Shown here in pieces: positions 41,959-54,900 of a stretch of DNA of 64,000 nucleotides. The notes below the pieces were generated by a model that saw nothing but the letters and a program-made list of their open reading frames with translations, was not told the DNA's origin and did not search any database. The DNA is from Orychophragmus violaceus (taxonomy: Eukaryota > Streptophyta > Magnoliopsida > Brassicales > Brassicaceae): contig CM058238.1 of NCBI GenBank assembly GCA_030180135.1, forward strand, positions 1,684,461 through 1,748,460, read 5' to 3'. Both the position numbers and the translations under genes were made by a program. How positions within the stretch are numbered: the stretch's first letter is position 1; every line of letters starts with the position of its first letter.

Positions 41959-44900
41959 ATGTTTTTTGGGTGGAATATTAGAGGGCTTAACAGCGACAGA
42001 CGCCACACTATGGTCAGCAACTGGATTAACATCCATCGACCTCTTTTTGGAGCGTTCTTTGAAACACATATTCATAGTAGGAATAAGGATAGAGTTGCAC
42101 TAGCGATTCCGGCAAATTGGCAGTATTTTGGGAACTTTGATAACCACCATACAGCGCGCATAGTGGTAGTTTGGGATCCGTCTGTCAACTTGGTGATTTA
42201 TAGATCCACGGCACAAGCTGTAACTTGTGGGATATATGTAGCTTCCTTAAACATGTCTCTCACAGTTACATTTGTTTATGGTTTTAACATTTTGGAGGAA
42301 AGAAGAGTTTTATGGGAGGAACTAATTGAGCTCAACTCAACAACTCCAGTCGCTGATCACCCATGGGCAGTAGTAGGAGACTTTAACCAGATAATGAGAC
42401 TATCTCACCACTCAAACTGTCATGATCTCGAGGTGGATACTGCAGGGATAGATGAGATCAACCTAGCATTACAAGATTCAAACTTATTTGAAGCTCAATC
42501 TAAGGGGTTGCCGTTTACATGGTGGAATAATCGGGAAGAAGATCCAGTCTCAAAGAAAATTGATCATACCCTCATAAACTCCGCTTGGTCTATTGCGTTT
42601 CCTAACGCATACGCAGAATTCCTGGAACCGCTTCAATCAGACCATGCTCCGTGCATCTTCAGGCTTCCGTCCTTCAACAGGAGATCTATCAAGCCGTTCA
42701 AATTCTACACTCACCTTACTGATCTGCCACAGTATTGTAACACTGTTAGTGAATCATGGAAGAGTCATGAGATAGTAGGCACTGCCCAATTCAAGATGAT
42801 CAGGTCTTTGAAGCTCATGAAACCTGTATTAAGGCGGCTAAATAAAAGAAACTTCAGTGGGATTAGTGTCAGGGTCAAGGACCAGGCGGCAGTAGTGATG
42901 GGGCTACAAAGGACTCTTCTTACCAATCCATCGGTTGAGGTTGCAAGGGAAGAACATCGGGCTCGATCAAAATGGCAAACTCTTATGCGTGCTGAGGAAA
43001 AGTTTTATAGGCAGAGATCGCGGGTCAGATGGATGAACTTCGGCGACAGGAATTCACCATTCTTTTTCAAGACAGTTGCTCAGAGAAATGCCAGAAATCA
43101 CGTCCACTATCTGAAGGACTCTAACGATCATATGTTCACCACTATGGAGGAGATAAAGGAACATGCTATAGACTATTTTCATGGAATCATTGGTACCACA
43201 GACTCAGCCACTTCTCCAATCTCTTGCTTAGAAGCGCAAAATCTTCTTACTTACAGGACTACTGATGAGCAGAATACGGTCCTACTGAAATCAGTTGGAT
43301 CAGAGGAAATTAAGGCGACTCTACTAGCAATGCCTTTGAGCAAGAGTCCGGGGCCAGATGGTTATCCTGTTGAGTTCTATCGCGCATCTTGGGACAAAGT
43401 AGGGACGGATATTGTGGCTGCAATTGAGGAGTTCTTCAGGAATGGCCGCCTACTTAAAGACCTGAACACAACCATCCTGGTCCTCATTCCCAAGTTTCCT
43501 GAGGCGTGCAAGCTTGGAGACTACAGACCTATAAGCTGTTGTAATCTTCTCTACAAGTTAATTTCAAAGATCATTGCTAACAGATTGAAGCCAATATTGC
43601 TCGAATGCATCAGCTTCAATCAAGCAGCCTTCCTCAAGGGGCGTAGCCTAGGAGAGAATGTTCTCCTTGCTTCAGAACTAATAAGGAACTACGAGAAAGC
43701 TGCTTGCCCCAAAAGCTGCATGGTAAAGGTAGACATCCGGAAGGCATTCGATACGGTATGCTGGGATTTCGTTCTTAAAAGTTTAGAGGCGCAGAACTTC
43801 CCTCTGTTGTTCAGAACATGGATACAAGAGTGTATCACTTCCCCGAGATTTTCCATAGCTATAAATGGGGAGCTTGCGGGTTTCTTCCCCGGAAAGAAAG
43901 GGTTGCGTCAAGGTGATTGCCTATCTCCATATCTGTTTATTATAGTGATGGAGATGCTTTCTAAGATGCTGGAAAAAGCGGTAAGGGAAGGAAAGATCAC
44001 AGTGCATCCTCTATGCTCGAACCCACTTGTAACTCATCTTCTTTTCGCGGATGACCTGCTGATCTTCTCTGATGGGTCACAGCTTTCGCTAGAGGGTATC
44101 AAGGGGGTATTAGCAGAGTTCAAAGAGATTAGTGGACTGGATATGAATCCGAACAAATCAGAGATCTTCTTCGGAGGGTACTCTGAATCTGAGCAGAAGG
44201 AGTTGGGCGAATTATCTGGTTTCAAGCTTGGTTCATTTCCCACCAGGTACTTAGGGCTGCCGTTAAATCCTAAACGAATTACAATGGCCACGCTACAACC
44301 ATTCTTGGAGAAGATCAAAGGAAAGCTGCATCATTGGACAGTAAAATGTCTGTCATTTGCTGGAAAAATTACTCTGATTTCGACAGTAATTTATGGCATG
44401 GTGAATTTTTGGAGTTCAGTTTTCTCTCTACCTAAGAGTTTCTACGCAAAAGTGGACTCCTTGTGTGCTGCTTTCCTTTGGAAGAATAAAACAGATTCGG
44501 CTCGAGGCGCTAGAGTGGCATGGAATGATATATGTAAGCCTACGAGGGAAGGAGGTCTGGGCATTAGGCTTTTGGAGGACTATGAGCAGGTTTTCAGATT
44601 GAAGCAGATATGGAACCTATTCACTAATTCCGGATCACTTTGGGTTGCTTGGATCAACAACAATGTCTTTGGCAGGAAAGGGTTTTGGTTAACTGAAGAT
44701 GCTAATCGTTTCTCCCCTGCCGTGAGAGGTATGCTGCAACTAAAACCTTTGTTGTCTCAATTTATGTGCTGTGACGTTGGAAATGGCCAGATTGCTTCGT
44801 TTTGGTTTGACAACTGGACAGAATTGGGACCTCTTATCACGGCTATGGGCAGTACTGGTCCGAGAAGCTTCAGACTCCCACTTGAATCTAAGGTTGCTCA

Positions 44901-45595
44901 TGAAACAACTAATGGTGAATGGAATCTTCCTGCAGCTAGAAGTCCAGCGGCAGAGTTGATTCAAATCACCTTGACAGGGATTCCGCCACCTTCTGAAATG
45001 CGAGGTGCAGACATTTATCGCTGGCGTAATGCCTCCGGAACATACGTAACTGACTTCTCATCTAAAAGCACGTGGGAAAGCCTTAGAGTACACTCCCCTG
45101 TTCTTGAATGGCCAAAGATTGTCTGGTTTAAGGAGTCAATACCAAGATGTTCTTTCATTTCTTGGATGAGTATGCTCTCTAGGCTTCCTACGAGAGATAG
45201 GACTGCTGCTCACTCTGTCCCGCGGGTGTTGAAACACATAACCACCTGTTCTTCGAATGTGGTTTCTCCTATGAGCTTTGGAACGGATTCTCCAGTTGGC
45301 TTGACTACTCGGGGCCAAAGGATTTGCACTCTATTACTACCTTCATTCTTGCAAACCAAGCTACTTCAAGGTCCAAGAAAGGAGTGGTTATAAGGCTGGC
45401 TTTTCAGGTTTGCATCTACCTAATTTGGAAAGAGCGTAACAGGCGGATCTTTACTTCAGTCTCCACTCCGATCTCCTCTCTTCGGGTCGCAGCGGATCGA
45501 ATCATGAGAGATCACCTCCTTTCTCTTCCGGAGGACAATGTAGGTACACCCTCTTTGCTTGCGGTTTACTTCCAATGTTTTCATGGAACTGTGTA
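41959..45595 (+). pseudogene. LINE ORF2, endonuclease-reverse transcriptase, frameshifted
   Basis: It starts at an ATG (MFFGWNIRGLNSDRR). The endonuclease (GDFNQI, SDHAPC), reverse transcriptase (SPGPDGYPVEFY, VDIRKAFDTVCWDF, RQGDCLSPYLF, FADDLL) and start of the zf-RVT region are intact to about 45190. The zinc-finger continuation (CSLCPAGVETHNHLFFEC) then lies in another frame that runs to 45595. The frame read straight through ends at 45393 with unrelated residues, so the protein is probably inactive. Confidence 0.88.
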
Positions 45596-45708
45596 ATTCT
45601 CTCCTTCTCCCTTCTCTCCTCTTTTCTTTCATGTTGTAATAAGTTGATTAAATCAACATTGTAAACTCAGAAAATGGTATAAATTTAACATTCGTACCAA
45701 AAAAAAAA

Positions 45709-48333
45709 CTAAATAAGACAAAGCTCTTTCGCAACAGAAGTAACTTAAAACGTTACATATAGAGACATATACACTATGACTTTATTATTTAGATTAGTGC
45801 CTCTTGCATGAAATGAATGGCCAATTTGACGTCCCTCTCAACGGACGTCGACAGATATGATCCTAAAAAACAAAATGCTATTTTGTATTCAGACTTCAAA
45901 TCAAACGTAATGTACTACAGTAAGCTATATAACTTCTTGTTGAAATGCATTTCACGATCGATCCTGATTGTTTGTTTGCTTTTGTTTTTATGTTCTAATT
46001 ACATAACACAAACAGTAAGTTAAAATCTAAAACTTATATAAAAAGGTTAAAATTAAATCTCAATGTTATTTGCAAATAACAAAACCTTAGTGTTGGGGGA
46101 AATCTAAAATAAATGGTTGAAGTGTTAAAGAAAATATGTTGTTATTGTTTTTTTTTTTCTTTTTTGCAGTTTTCACTCTTTTGTAAATGTTTTTAACCTT
46201 AAACTTATCTCTAATATGTGAGTATAAATTAATAGTTATTGTATGTATGAAGAGAGGTTTGGTTAGTTGACTAACCATGAAAATATCCATCATGTAGCAA
46301 TAGCATTGTTGCTGTTTAAATTCATAATTAGACAACCATACATGCTTTGTCTATTATAGCCATTTAAATACCCATAATTACAACAGAAACCCCAAATCTA
46401 AATGAGTGGATGATAGTGTTTTAGAGATTTTAATATGTTGTATATAATAAGTGGTGAACAGAACACATATTTGCAGCCACTAATAAAAAAAGTATATACT
46501 AACATGTCAGTATCAACGTAAAGTTAAATCGATGCCAAAATGTTTTTTCAGCATATTATTTTACAAATATGATATTTTAATTTTTATATCTAGTAAAGAT
46601 GAGTCAGTCTTGTGAATTTAGGGTTGAATTAACAAGAAATAAAACGCAAATTTTAAAGAGAAAACAATTAAGCCAAATATTTGTTTTGGGTTATTGCCTT
46701 ATTAATCATGTGAATCATGACTAATATTATAATGTTATGTATTGTATTTATAATGCATTAAAAGTTCGTTTTATTTTTTTTGTAAATTTGTTTGTTATAA
46801 ACTTTATAAATTAATATTTTATAAATTAACAATTTGATCAATTAATAAATTTATTCAGTGATAAATTATATTTTTCACAAAATTAAATTTTTTATAAGTT
46901 AATAATTTTCTTAATTAATAAAATATTAGTGTTCCAGTGTTATAAATTTATAAAATTTGATTGTAGAAAATCGTATCGTGGAAGCTTTGTTCTGACACCT
47001 TCCCAAACGAATTTGCATCGGCTTCTGACCCTCTATATCCTGCATGTTTACTTTTTGTTACCTAAAACAACATTTATATTAATTGAGAAGTGTTTTTGGC
47101 TTTATATTCACTTTTAAAATGGCTAATTATTAATTTGTCATTAATAAAATTAATTTAATTACTGTATTAGCCTTATTTTATATTAACAATTTATTAAATT
47201 TATTTTAAAATAAATACAATCTAATAAAATAGTAAGATGATAAATCCAAAAATACTTTTTGAATTATAGATTTAGTTATTGATAAATATGATTGTTGATA
47301 ATCATAATATTTTATATAATAAAGTCGTATTATTTATATAAATTTTGAATTTGGATAAATATAAACAATAATTAATATGTATAGTAATGTTTATACATAT
47401 ATATAATTTTAATTTATTATAATTAATATAAAATATGTTTATAGAGTAAATTTAATAATTTATTTTGTTGTTACTAATTTTAAATATATATATATATTAT
47501 AAAATGTTTTCGTAAGATATTAAATATTATAATGTTTATATTATGTTTAATTATAATTAATATTAAACTGATGATTTTAAGAGAAAAAATTAATGGTTGT
47601 GCTCGCACCATGTGCTAGCAAATCACACTAGTATATAATTATATTCATAACTGAAAAGTGAGATGGAAGTCCTAGACCATGTAGACCGTGTAATTAAGTG
47701 GTAAAAGACTGATTTTGTAGTCTAACGCGTTTCAACTTCGATTTATATGCTATGCAAAGCTAAATTTTTTTTTTCTTAAATTTTACATAAATATAAGACT
47801 TTATTTTCAGCAAATTTCAATACCAAAATAAAATATATATTCATAGGTTATATCTTCACTTGAAAATTAGTCCGAATCTTTTCATAAATTCGGATACCTT
47901 AAGTTAATAAAATAAAATAAAAACCGAGATCAAATATATTTTTTGTGCTAAGTGGTTGATAAACGAATATGAAGAATAAGTTCAACATAAAATGGTAAAA
48001 TTAGTATGTTTACCAATTTTAAATATGAATAATTCTAAATCATGCATGTTTATCCATATAAACCTCTAAAATTACTTGATCTGAAGTTTAGTAAAAACTT
48101 AAACATAAAAAAAAAGTTATCTTGTCAACAATTCTGTTTTTTGATCATTTATGATTATCTTTATTATATTTTTGATATTTAGTAACATAGTTTTAATTTT
48201 TTTTTTAAAAAAAAATTAGGGCCCAACTATTGAAGTGATACATACAATAATTTGATAAAAATATCGACTAACTATGTGTAAATGTAAAATACAAGGAATA
48301 AATTGTCAAATAAAAGGAATCTTACAAACAACT
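45709..48333. other. AT-rich spacer upstream of the first pectin methylesterase gene
   Basis: I see no gene in about 2.6 kb of strongly AT-rich DNA. It contains the probable Helitron 3' end at 47601-47631; 46750-47600 may be the body of that element. The rest is unassigned. Confidence 0.45.
47601..47631 (+). mobile_element. Probable Helitron 3' terminus
   Basis: A hairpin (GCTCGCAC/GTGCTAGC, one mismatch) is followed 9 bases later by CTAG and then T: the 3' signature of a Helitron inserted at an AT target. The upstream 2 kb is AT-rich and non-coding, so this is probably another non-autonomous copy. I could not locate its 5' TC end. Confidence 0.5.
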
Positions 48334-48574
48334 ATTAAATCAAATGTCTTTTTTTTTTTGATAATCCAGGGAGGATCCCAGACCGAGCGGTTGAGGTAGT
48401 CCAAGTGGTAGAAGGGTCCGAGGTGGCAAACACCATCCGGGTTCGACTCCAGGCGGAAACAAAAATGCCTCATCTGCTCACAACGCGGGCACTGGGCCTA
48501 AGGCCCAGGGAAAACCCTCCCAGGTGAAGCTGGCCTGCGGCCTGACTGGGCCCAGGGAGATTAAATCAAATGTC
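48334..48574. mobile_element. SINE-like insertion with 15-bp target-site duplication
   Basis: The body at 48349-48559 lies between exact copies of ATTAAATCAAATGTC (48334-48348 and 48560-48574). It is GC-rich relative to its surroundings. On the plus strand it carries A-box words (TAGTCCAAGTG 48397-48407 and an overlapping TGGTAGAAGGG) and a perfect B box (GGTTCGACTCC, 48440-48450). The homopolymer tail, however, is a T run directly after the left duplication, as if the element had inserted in minus orientation. Confidence 0.78.
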
Positions 48575-48903
48575 ACCTTCTGTTATAATATACTAACATA
48601 AACAGCAAGATGAAGATCGGTCTGAATTTTAAATAAATACAGGAGTAGAACCAGTAAGATTCTAGCATATATATATAAAAACATGAGAAGCACTCGCAAT
48701 GTTCTCAGCTTAATAATGAAAGTATCAAACCATTCGTCTTAGTGCATCGCACGCAAATATATATGTATGCACCGCGTATAACCAAATCCCACATTAATTT
48801 CAAATTTCAAGCCAATAAAATATTCAAATCAACAACACTATAAATCCCTATATGCAAATGAAAACGAATTACTCAAAACATTTGATAGGAGGAAATTACC
48901 AAA
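48575..48903 (+). promoter_or_regulatory. Promoter region of the first PMEI-PME gene
   Basis: About 330 bases between the SINE-like insertion and the start codon, AT-rich. TATAAATCCC just before the start (48838-48850) is a plausible TATA element or leader. No specific operator recognised. Confidence 0.35.
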
Positions 48904-51422
48904 ATGGCCTCCTACGGCAAACTCGACGAGTATGAGCAAGCCAAACTCGAGGCAAGTCGAAGGACAAAAAAGAGAATCGCCATTATCGCTATCTCTTCCA
49001 TCGTTCTCGTCTGTATCGTGGTCGGAGCAGTCGTCGGAACCGCAGCCAACCATAACGGCAAGAAACCATCGTCAACTGACGGTAACGGAGACTCAATCTC
49101 CGTCTCGGTGAAAGCCGTTTGCGACGTGACATTACACAAAGAAAAATGTTTTGAGACCGTTGGATCCGCTCCAAACGCGAGCCGGTTAAACCCGGAGGAG
49201 CTATTCAACTACGCCGTCCAAATCACAATCACAGAGCTCTCAAAAGTTCTCAAAGGTTTCTCGGACAGCCAACACATGGATAACGCCACGTCAGCAGCAA
49301 TGGGAGCTTGCGTTGAACTTATCGAGCTAGCAGTTGACCAACTCAACGAGACGATGACGTCAATGAAAAACAAAACGACGTCGTCTTTCAAGAGTATTGA
49401 TGATCTCAGAACGTGGCTTAGCTCCGTTGAAACGTACCAAGAGACGTGCATGGAAGCGTTGATGGATGCCAACAACCCTAGTGTGACGAGTTTTGGAGAA
49501 ACCCATTTGAAAAACTCGACGGAGATGACTAGCAATGCGTTAGCGATCATAACGTGGCTAGGAAAAATAGCTGACTCGGTCAAGCTGAGACGTCGTCGTT
49601 TAATGTCGAATGATAACGTGACCACTACCACCACCTTTGACTTTGAGATGATTGAAGGACGGGGGCTTTTGGAGAGTGGTGATTTGAGGAAGATAGCGAC
49701 GGTCGTGGTGGCTCAAGATGGGTCGGGGAAGTATAGGACGATAAGTGATGCTTTAGAGGAAGTGGAGGAGAAGAACGAGAAGCATACGGTTATATATGTG
49801 AAGAAAGGAGTTTATGTCGAGAATGTTAGGGTTGAGAAGAAGAAATGGAATGTTGTGATGGTTGGGGATGGACAGAGTAAGACTATTGTCTCTGGTGGAC
49901 TTAACTTCATCGATGGAACCCCAACGTTCCAAACCGCCACATTTGGTAAGTACTTATATATATGCACTTACTTTTTTTTTTTGTCAACAATTTGAGAAAC
50001 CCAATCTAAAATGATTTAGAGTGCAAATGATGGTGCATTAGTAGAATAAATAGAATAACAAAAATATTTATAGGTGAAATAAAAATGAGTGGAATTGTGG
50101 AAGTTAAGAGGAATAACAAAATATATTAGGTTAGATTTTCTTTTTTCCCCTTTGTAATCGAAGAACAAATCATAACAAATTAATAGATGAATTTTCCTTC
50201 CAAAATATGAGTTCGATATAATTCCGATAAAAATAGTAAATATATGTATTTAAGAATATAACTCAACTTAATCAATAGTTATGCTGAATTTTGTTTTTCT
50301 AAAATAGCAACATTTGGATTCTTAGTCATCTAGATCGGCGGATCATAATTGAATGCACCGATTTTTTTTAAACCCAAAGTTTTATGTGTTAATTTGCGTC
50401 TACAAGTCATTTTTATTCAATATAAATGTTTCATTTTTTTGCGTTTATAATTTAGAGAGTAGAAGATTTAACTACTAAATTCTATAGTTTGATTTTTAAA
50501 GAATTACTAAAAATAGTAAAATACTCATGCACATTAAAGACGTACGTTGATTTTAGAAAATGTTGGATTTATATAGGATGATTTAGGTTTGGAGGCGGGT
50601 TAGCTAAATGAACTGAGTTGGAGTTTTTTTTTTAGTATTGGACTCGTTTAATAGTGTGTAATTTCATAAACACTACTGTTTGTGTTCATTAGTGTGTAAT
50701 TTCGAATGTTTTTTAATTCATTTATCTCTTTGTATGGTATAGCTGTCTTTGGAAAGGGATTCATGGCAAGGGACATGGGTTTCCGCAACACTGCTGGTCC
50801 AGCCAAGCACCAAGCCGTAGCACTAATGGCTAGCGCAGACTTAGCTGTGTTCTATAGATGCACTATGGATGCTTTCCAAGACACGCTCTACGCTCATGCA
50901 CAACGTCAGTTTTATCGGGAGTGTGACATCTTTGGCACCGTTGATTTTATATTCGGAAACGCTGCTGTTGTTTTCCAAAATTGCAACATTTTGCCTCGTC
51001 GTCCTATGAAAGGCCAGCAAAACACCATAACCGCTCAGGGCAAGAAAGATCCGAACCAAAATACCGGAATTTCTATCCACAATTGTACCATCTTTCCTTT
51101 GGATAACCTAACCGACATCCAAACGTTCCTAGGCCGGCCTTGGAAGGAGTTCTCTACGACGGTGATCATGAAGTCGTTCATGGATGGATTCATCAACCCG
51201 AAAGGATGGTTACCGTGGGTAGGAGACACTGCACCAGACACGATCTTCTACGCCGAGCACTTGAATTTTGGGCCAGGAGCCTCCACGAAGAACCGGGTTA
51301 AGTGGAGAGGGTTGAGGACGGTCTTAACAAAGAAAGAAGCGAATGGGTTTACGGTTAAACCTTTCATCGATGGCAATAAGTGGTTGCCGCCGACCAAAGT
51401 TCCATTCAAATCTGATTTTTGA
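48904..51422 (+). CDS. Pectin methylesterase with N-terminal inhibitor domain (type I PME)
   Basis: Two exons, 48904-49945 and 50743-51422, give 573 residues. Order: short cytosolic N-terminus, membrane anchor/signal at about 25-48 (IAIIAISSIVLVCIVVGAVV), PMEI pro-domain at about 70-225 with its conserved Cys, a basic processing motif RRRRLM (229-234) and a second GRGLL near 252, then the pectinesterase domain. Active-site motifs are present: FQDTLYAHAQRQFYRECDI, GTVDFIFGNAAVVFQ and LGRPWKEFS, carrying the catalytic Gln, two Asp and Arg. It removes methyl esters from homogalacturonan in the wall after release in the Golgi. Likely orthologue of At5g04960. The single intron (797 bases) sits at the usual TATF/AV position. 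Confidence 0.95.
49946..50742 (+). other. Intron of the first PMEI-PME gene
   Basis: 797 bases, AT-rich, GT-AG bounded. No element with recognisable ends seen. Confidence 0.8.
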
Positions 51423-51963
51423 TTCTTTTTACCGAAAATGCTGGTCGGAAAATTTGATGCCTAGTCGTTCTTTAATTTGTTTTCTAACGAATATACAATT
51501 TCCCCTTCAATTTATTACATGTGTTGTGTGACTTTCAAAGTTTGTGAATTTGTTTCTTACTATCAACAAATATAATAAAAAAATCAACAAATATAATCAT
51601 AAAATTCAATTTATTTTCCTTTAGGAAGCCTTACGCATGTTATGGGATGACTATTATAATACATATTAATATGCAACTAATATATCAATGCAAGTTCCTA
51701 TCCTTAGGAAAAAGGTTACTATTTTTTTAATTTTTTTTAATCGAAGATTTGGTATCAAAATAAATTTATTTGGTACATTGATATCAAATAAATAGTTTTA
51801 CCTTTTAACATAGATAAGTACCCCTAATACATGAAACGTTTATTATAGCAAGTAACTAACACAAAATACATGTTTCGAAAAGAAGAAAAAAAACGAATAA
51901 TTTTCTTATTGAATTTATTAGATGGGGCATAATCAGTTATGTATATAATATGGTAGTACATTT
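51423..51963. other. Convergent 3' region between two PME genes
   Basis: 540 bases carry both 3' UTRs. No other gene or repeat seen. Confidence 0.6.
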
Positions 51964-54900
51964 TCATTTTGTGTGAAGCAAACCGCCGTAAAAGGGAATA
52001 TCGGTCTGAGGCAACCAAGTGTCTCCCAGAGTGAAATTGTACACGGTAAAGTTCATGGCTTGTGCCAAGTTCAATAGGCTATACCCTGACCACTGGACCC
52101 TCTTGCTTGTATTAGCCCCCGGTCCAAAGTTGTCATACTCACCATATGAGATCGTATCTAGCCCAGTTGTACCATTCCATTCTAGCCACCCGACTGGTTG
52201 GATAGCATCACTGATGTAGGACTGGATGTACACCGTCCTCGAGTAAGGCTTCCATGGCCGCCCAAGAAATGTCATGGCCGGGTTGGGGTCAGCCGCAAGG
52301 TCCGGGGCAGCTCCAATTGTACAATTGATTATGGAGATTCCGGTTTTTTGGTTTGGGTCGGTTCTTCCATGGGCTGTCACTGCATTTTTCTGGTTTACCA
52401 TCGGTTTTCTAGCATATATATTGCAGTTTTGAAATACTGCAGCTGCATTTCCGAAAATAAAATCTATGGTACCTGTAACAAAAAAAATACAATAATTCAA
52501 AAATATATTATTGTGTTCGTTGGAGTTAAAACTATATAATATAACTATCATACCGTATATTTCACATTCACGGTAGAACTGTCTCAAAGAATGGACGTAG
52601 AGAGTATCTTGATAGCCTTCAAAACTACACCGATAAAATGTTGATCCATCCGCATTATTTCTCACGGCCACGGCCTGGTGCTTCTCCGGTCCAGCTGTGT
52701 TCCTGAATGTCACATCAACTGCAACAAATCGGTCTCCAACCACCGCTACAAACGCCAATGTAATCACAATTAATTTTCGTATAAATTCTAAAACATATAT
52801 AATGAGAATGTAAGTGAAAATAAGAAAATGGTTTACCAAAGGATGAAGAATTATAAGTAGTCCAGCCATCAATAAAACTGTGGTTTCCAGTAATGATGGT
52901 TTTATTGATTCCATCTCCAATAAGCATTATGTTTCTTTTTTTATTTGAGATGACAATATATTCTTCGTATAGACCTTCTCTTGCATAGATTACGAAGTAG
53001 CCTTCCTCCGGGAATGTGTGGTTAGGTGCGGCAGCGACGGCCTCGGTTATGGTGGTGAAGTTATCGGTTTCGTATGGACCGACGATCACTGCTTCTCTTA
53101 CGAGGATCGAGCCACCGCTCGTTTCCCCTAGCTCACCTAATTTCCTATCATGTCTACATTCCTTGCTCTTGTCGCATGTTTTGCGTAAAACCTTCAAAAT
53201 AATTACTTTATCAAGTTGAACACATTTTCGTACAATTATTATGTTCATGCTCATAAACGTAATGAACATGATAAAAGTTATGTACATAAGGGAATCCATG
53301 TGAGGGTATTGATTGGTCCGGAAAGATCATGTGGACCCATGTGATTTTATTCGCATATTTCGATGTCTAATTTCATGTTAATTTTCAAATAATATATTGT
53401 TTGTAGTTTTAAAATTGAAAGTCAAAACTCAAATGCCTTTTGATATGTTGACAGAGTTTCGTTGACTTAATATTGTTATATCTGGCCATGTGACATTTTT
53501 TGGGTGTCCTATGTACGTACACTCAAAACTACTTGAACCAAATGTGCAGCTCCATGTTAGAACAAAACGAAAATTATGCATGTTTTGGTTCACAAAAATA
53601 TTTATATATTTATATAACTAATGGTCCGATAAATTTAACATCTTCATCCAAATAAAAATTAGTGATCAACACTTTCAGGAATTTATAACCGACGCGCATT
53701 TGATAGACAATGTAAATTAGGCTGTAATTTTTTAGTACATCATCAATTTGAAGATGCCATTATATGTTTTCTCGTTAATTTTTTTAAAAAATATGTCTGT
53801 TAATGAAATATTTTTAAAATATGAACAAGTACATATGAAATCAACTAAAAATGATATATCCATATGTTTCTAATACATTACATCTTATCATCTTATATAT
53901 TATAAATTTTCGCCTAATTAGTCTAAGGCTCTAAATGGTGACCAAAGGAATGAGGAGGAACAATGAATTCTCTTTCGTTCCTTAAAAATTACACCATTTA
54001 CAAGTAATGTTTTTTACATATAATTCCTTCTCATTCCTTCTTTCGTAGAGAACTAAAAAGCAAAACTATTCCTCATCAAATTTGGGAAGGAACAATAATT
54101 CCTATTATTTTATAGCGATCTTGAAGAATTCTCCCTCCGTATTCATAATCTTATCATGTTCTTCAGACATGGTCACACAAATTAGAGCCTAAATAATTAC
54201 ATATGCTAACTATATATGCATATTTATATGTCATAAAAATACTTTCCAATAACTATTAACCAATAAGGATGTCAATATAGATTTTGTCACTTAATGTCTG
54301 TATTTTGCAATATTCCCGGTCACCACTAAATTGCATAGAAACCCTAGTAACATAAATCTTTATGAAACATATTTACTCATTAGTTATTTAGAACAGATTC
54401 AATATAATTAACGATCTTGAGGGAATATTAAAGTATACATTCAGAAAATGATACTTGATCTAATAATTTCTTACTATATCTAAACATTCCGCATAATAGA
54501 TTAATCTATTGTTTAGGATATTTTTTTTTGCCATATCTAGTTTAAAAATAAAACCACATAATAAGAGTATATTTAGATACCTACGAAGATGAAAAATAAA
54601 ATAATTAAAGAGATAAAGTTAGCGAAATTACCTTAATTAAAGTCTCTAGAGGTTCACGAACAGCTTTGTTACCACCACCAAAGATTTTCCCCTTGGATCC
54701 TTTATACCGCTTCAAATTACGGCTAAGCGCGTGACTCACAAGCCCCAACGAAACACTATAGAGCTGCGTTATATTCCCCAACGGCGATCCAATCACCGTC
54801 GCAAACGCGCTCTTAGCGTCCTCAAGACCGTCGAGGCACGTCTGCTGGTTCGTCACAACGCCGCCAAGAAGACTCGACACACGATCAACAAGCGCCTCTG

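Larger units (their letters stand above)
40387..45708 (+). mobile_element. Decayed L1-type LINE of a second lineage
   Basis: Same orientation as the upstream LINE but a different lineage. The proteins differ throughout and no RNase H domain follows the zinc-finger region. The 5' end is truncated inside ORF1 (the frame is open from about 40388 without a start). ORF1 has an in-frame stop at 41189-41191 and ORF2 has a frameshift at about 45200. The A tail is at 45699-45708. A clear target-site duplication was not found. Confidence 0.85.

Noticed and set aside
48391..48460. Stand-alone tRNA gene
   Set aside because: The Pol III boxes are present, but no cloverleaf with a proper acceptor stem can be drawn, and the stretch lies inside a target-site-duplicated insertion.
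53192..53299. Membrane-like N-terminus (MDSLMYITFIMFITFMSM) preceding exon 2 of the second PME
   Set aside because: It lies in the first intron; splicing exon 1 (signal peptide and PMEI domain) to 53191 gives the expected full-length enzyme, so it is intronic read-through. An alternative start there is not excluded but is not needed.
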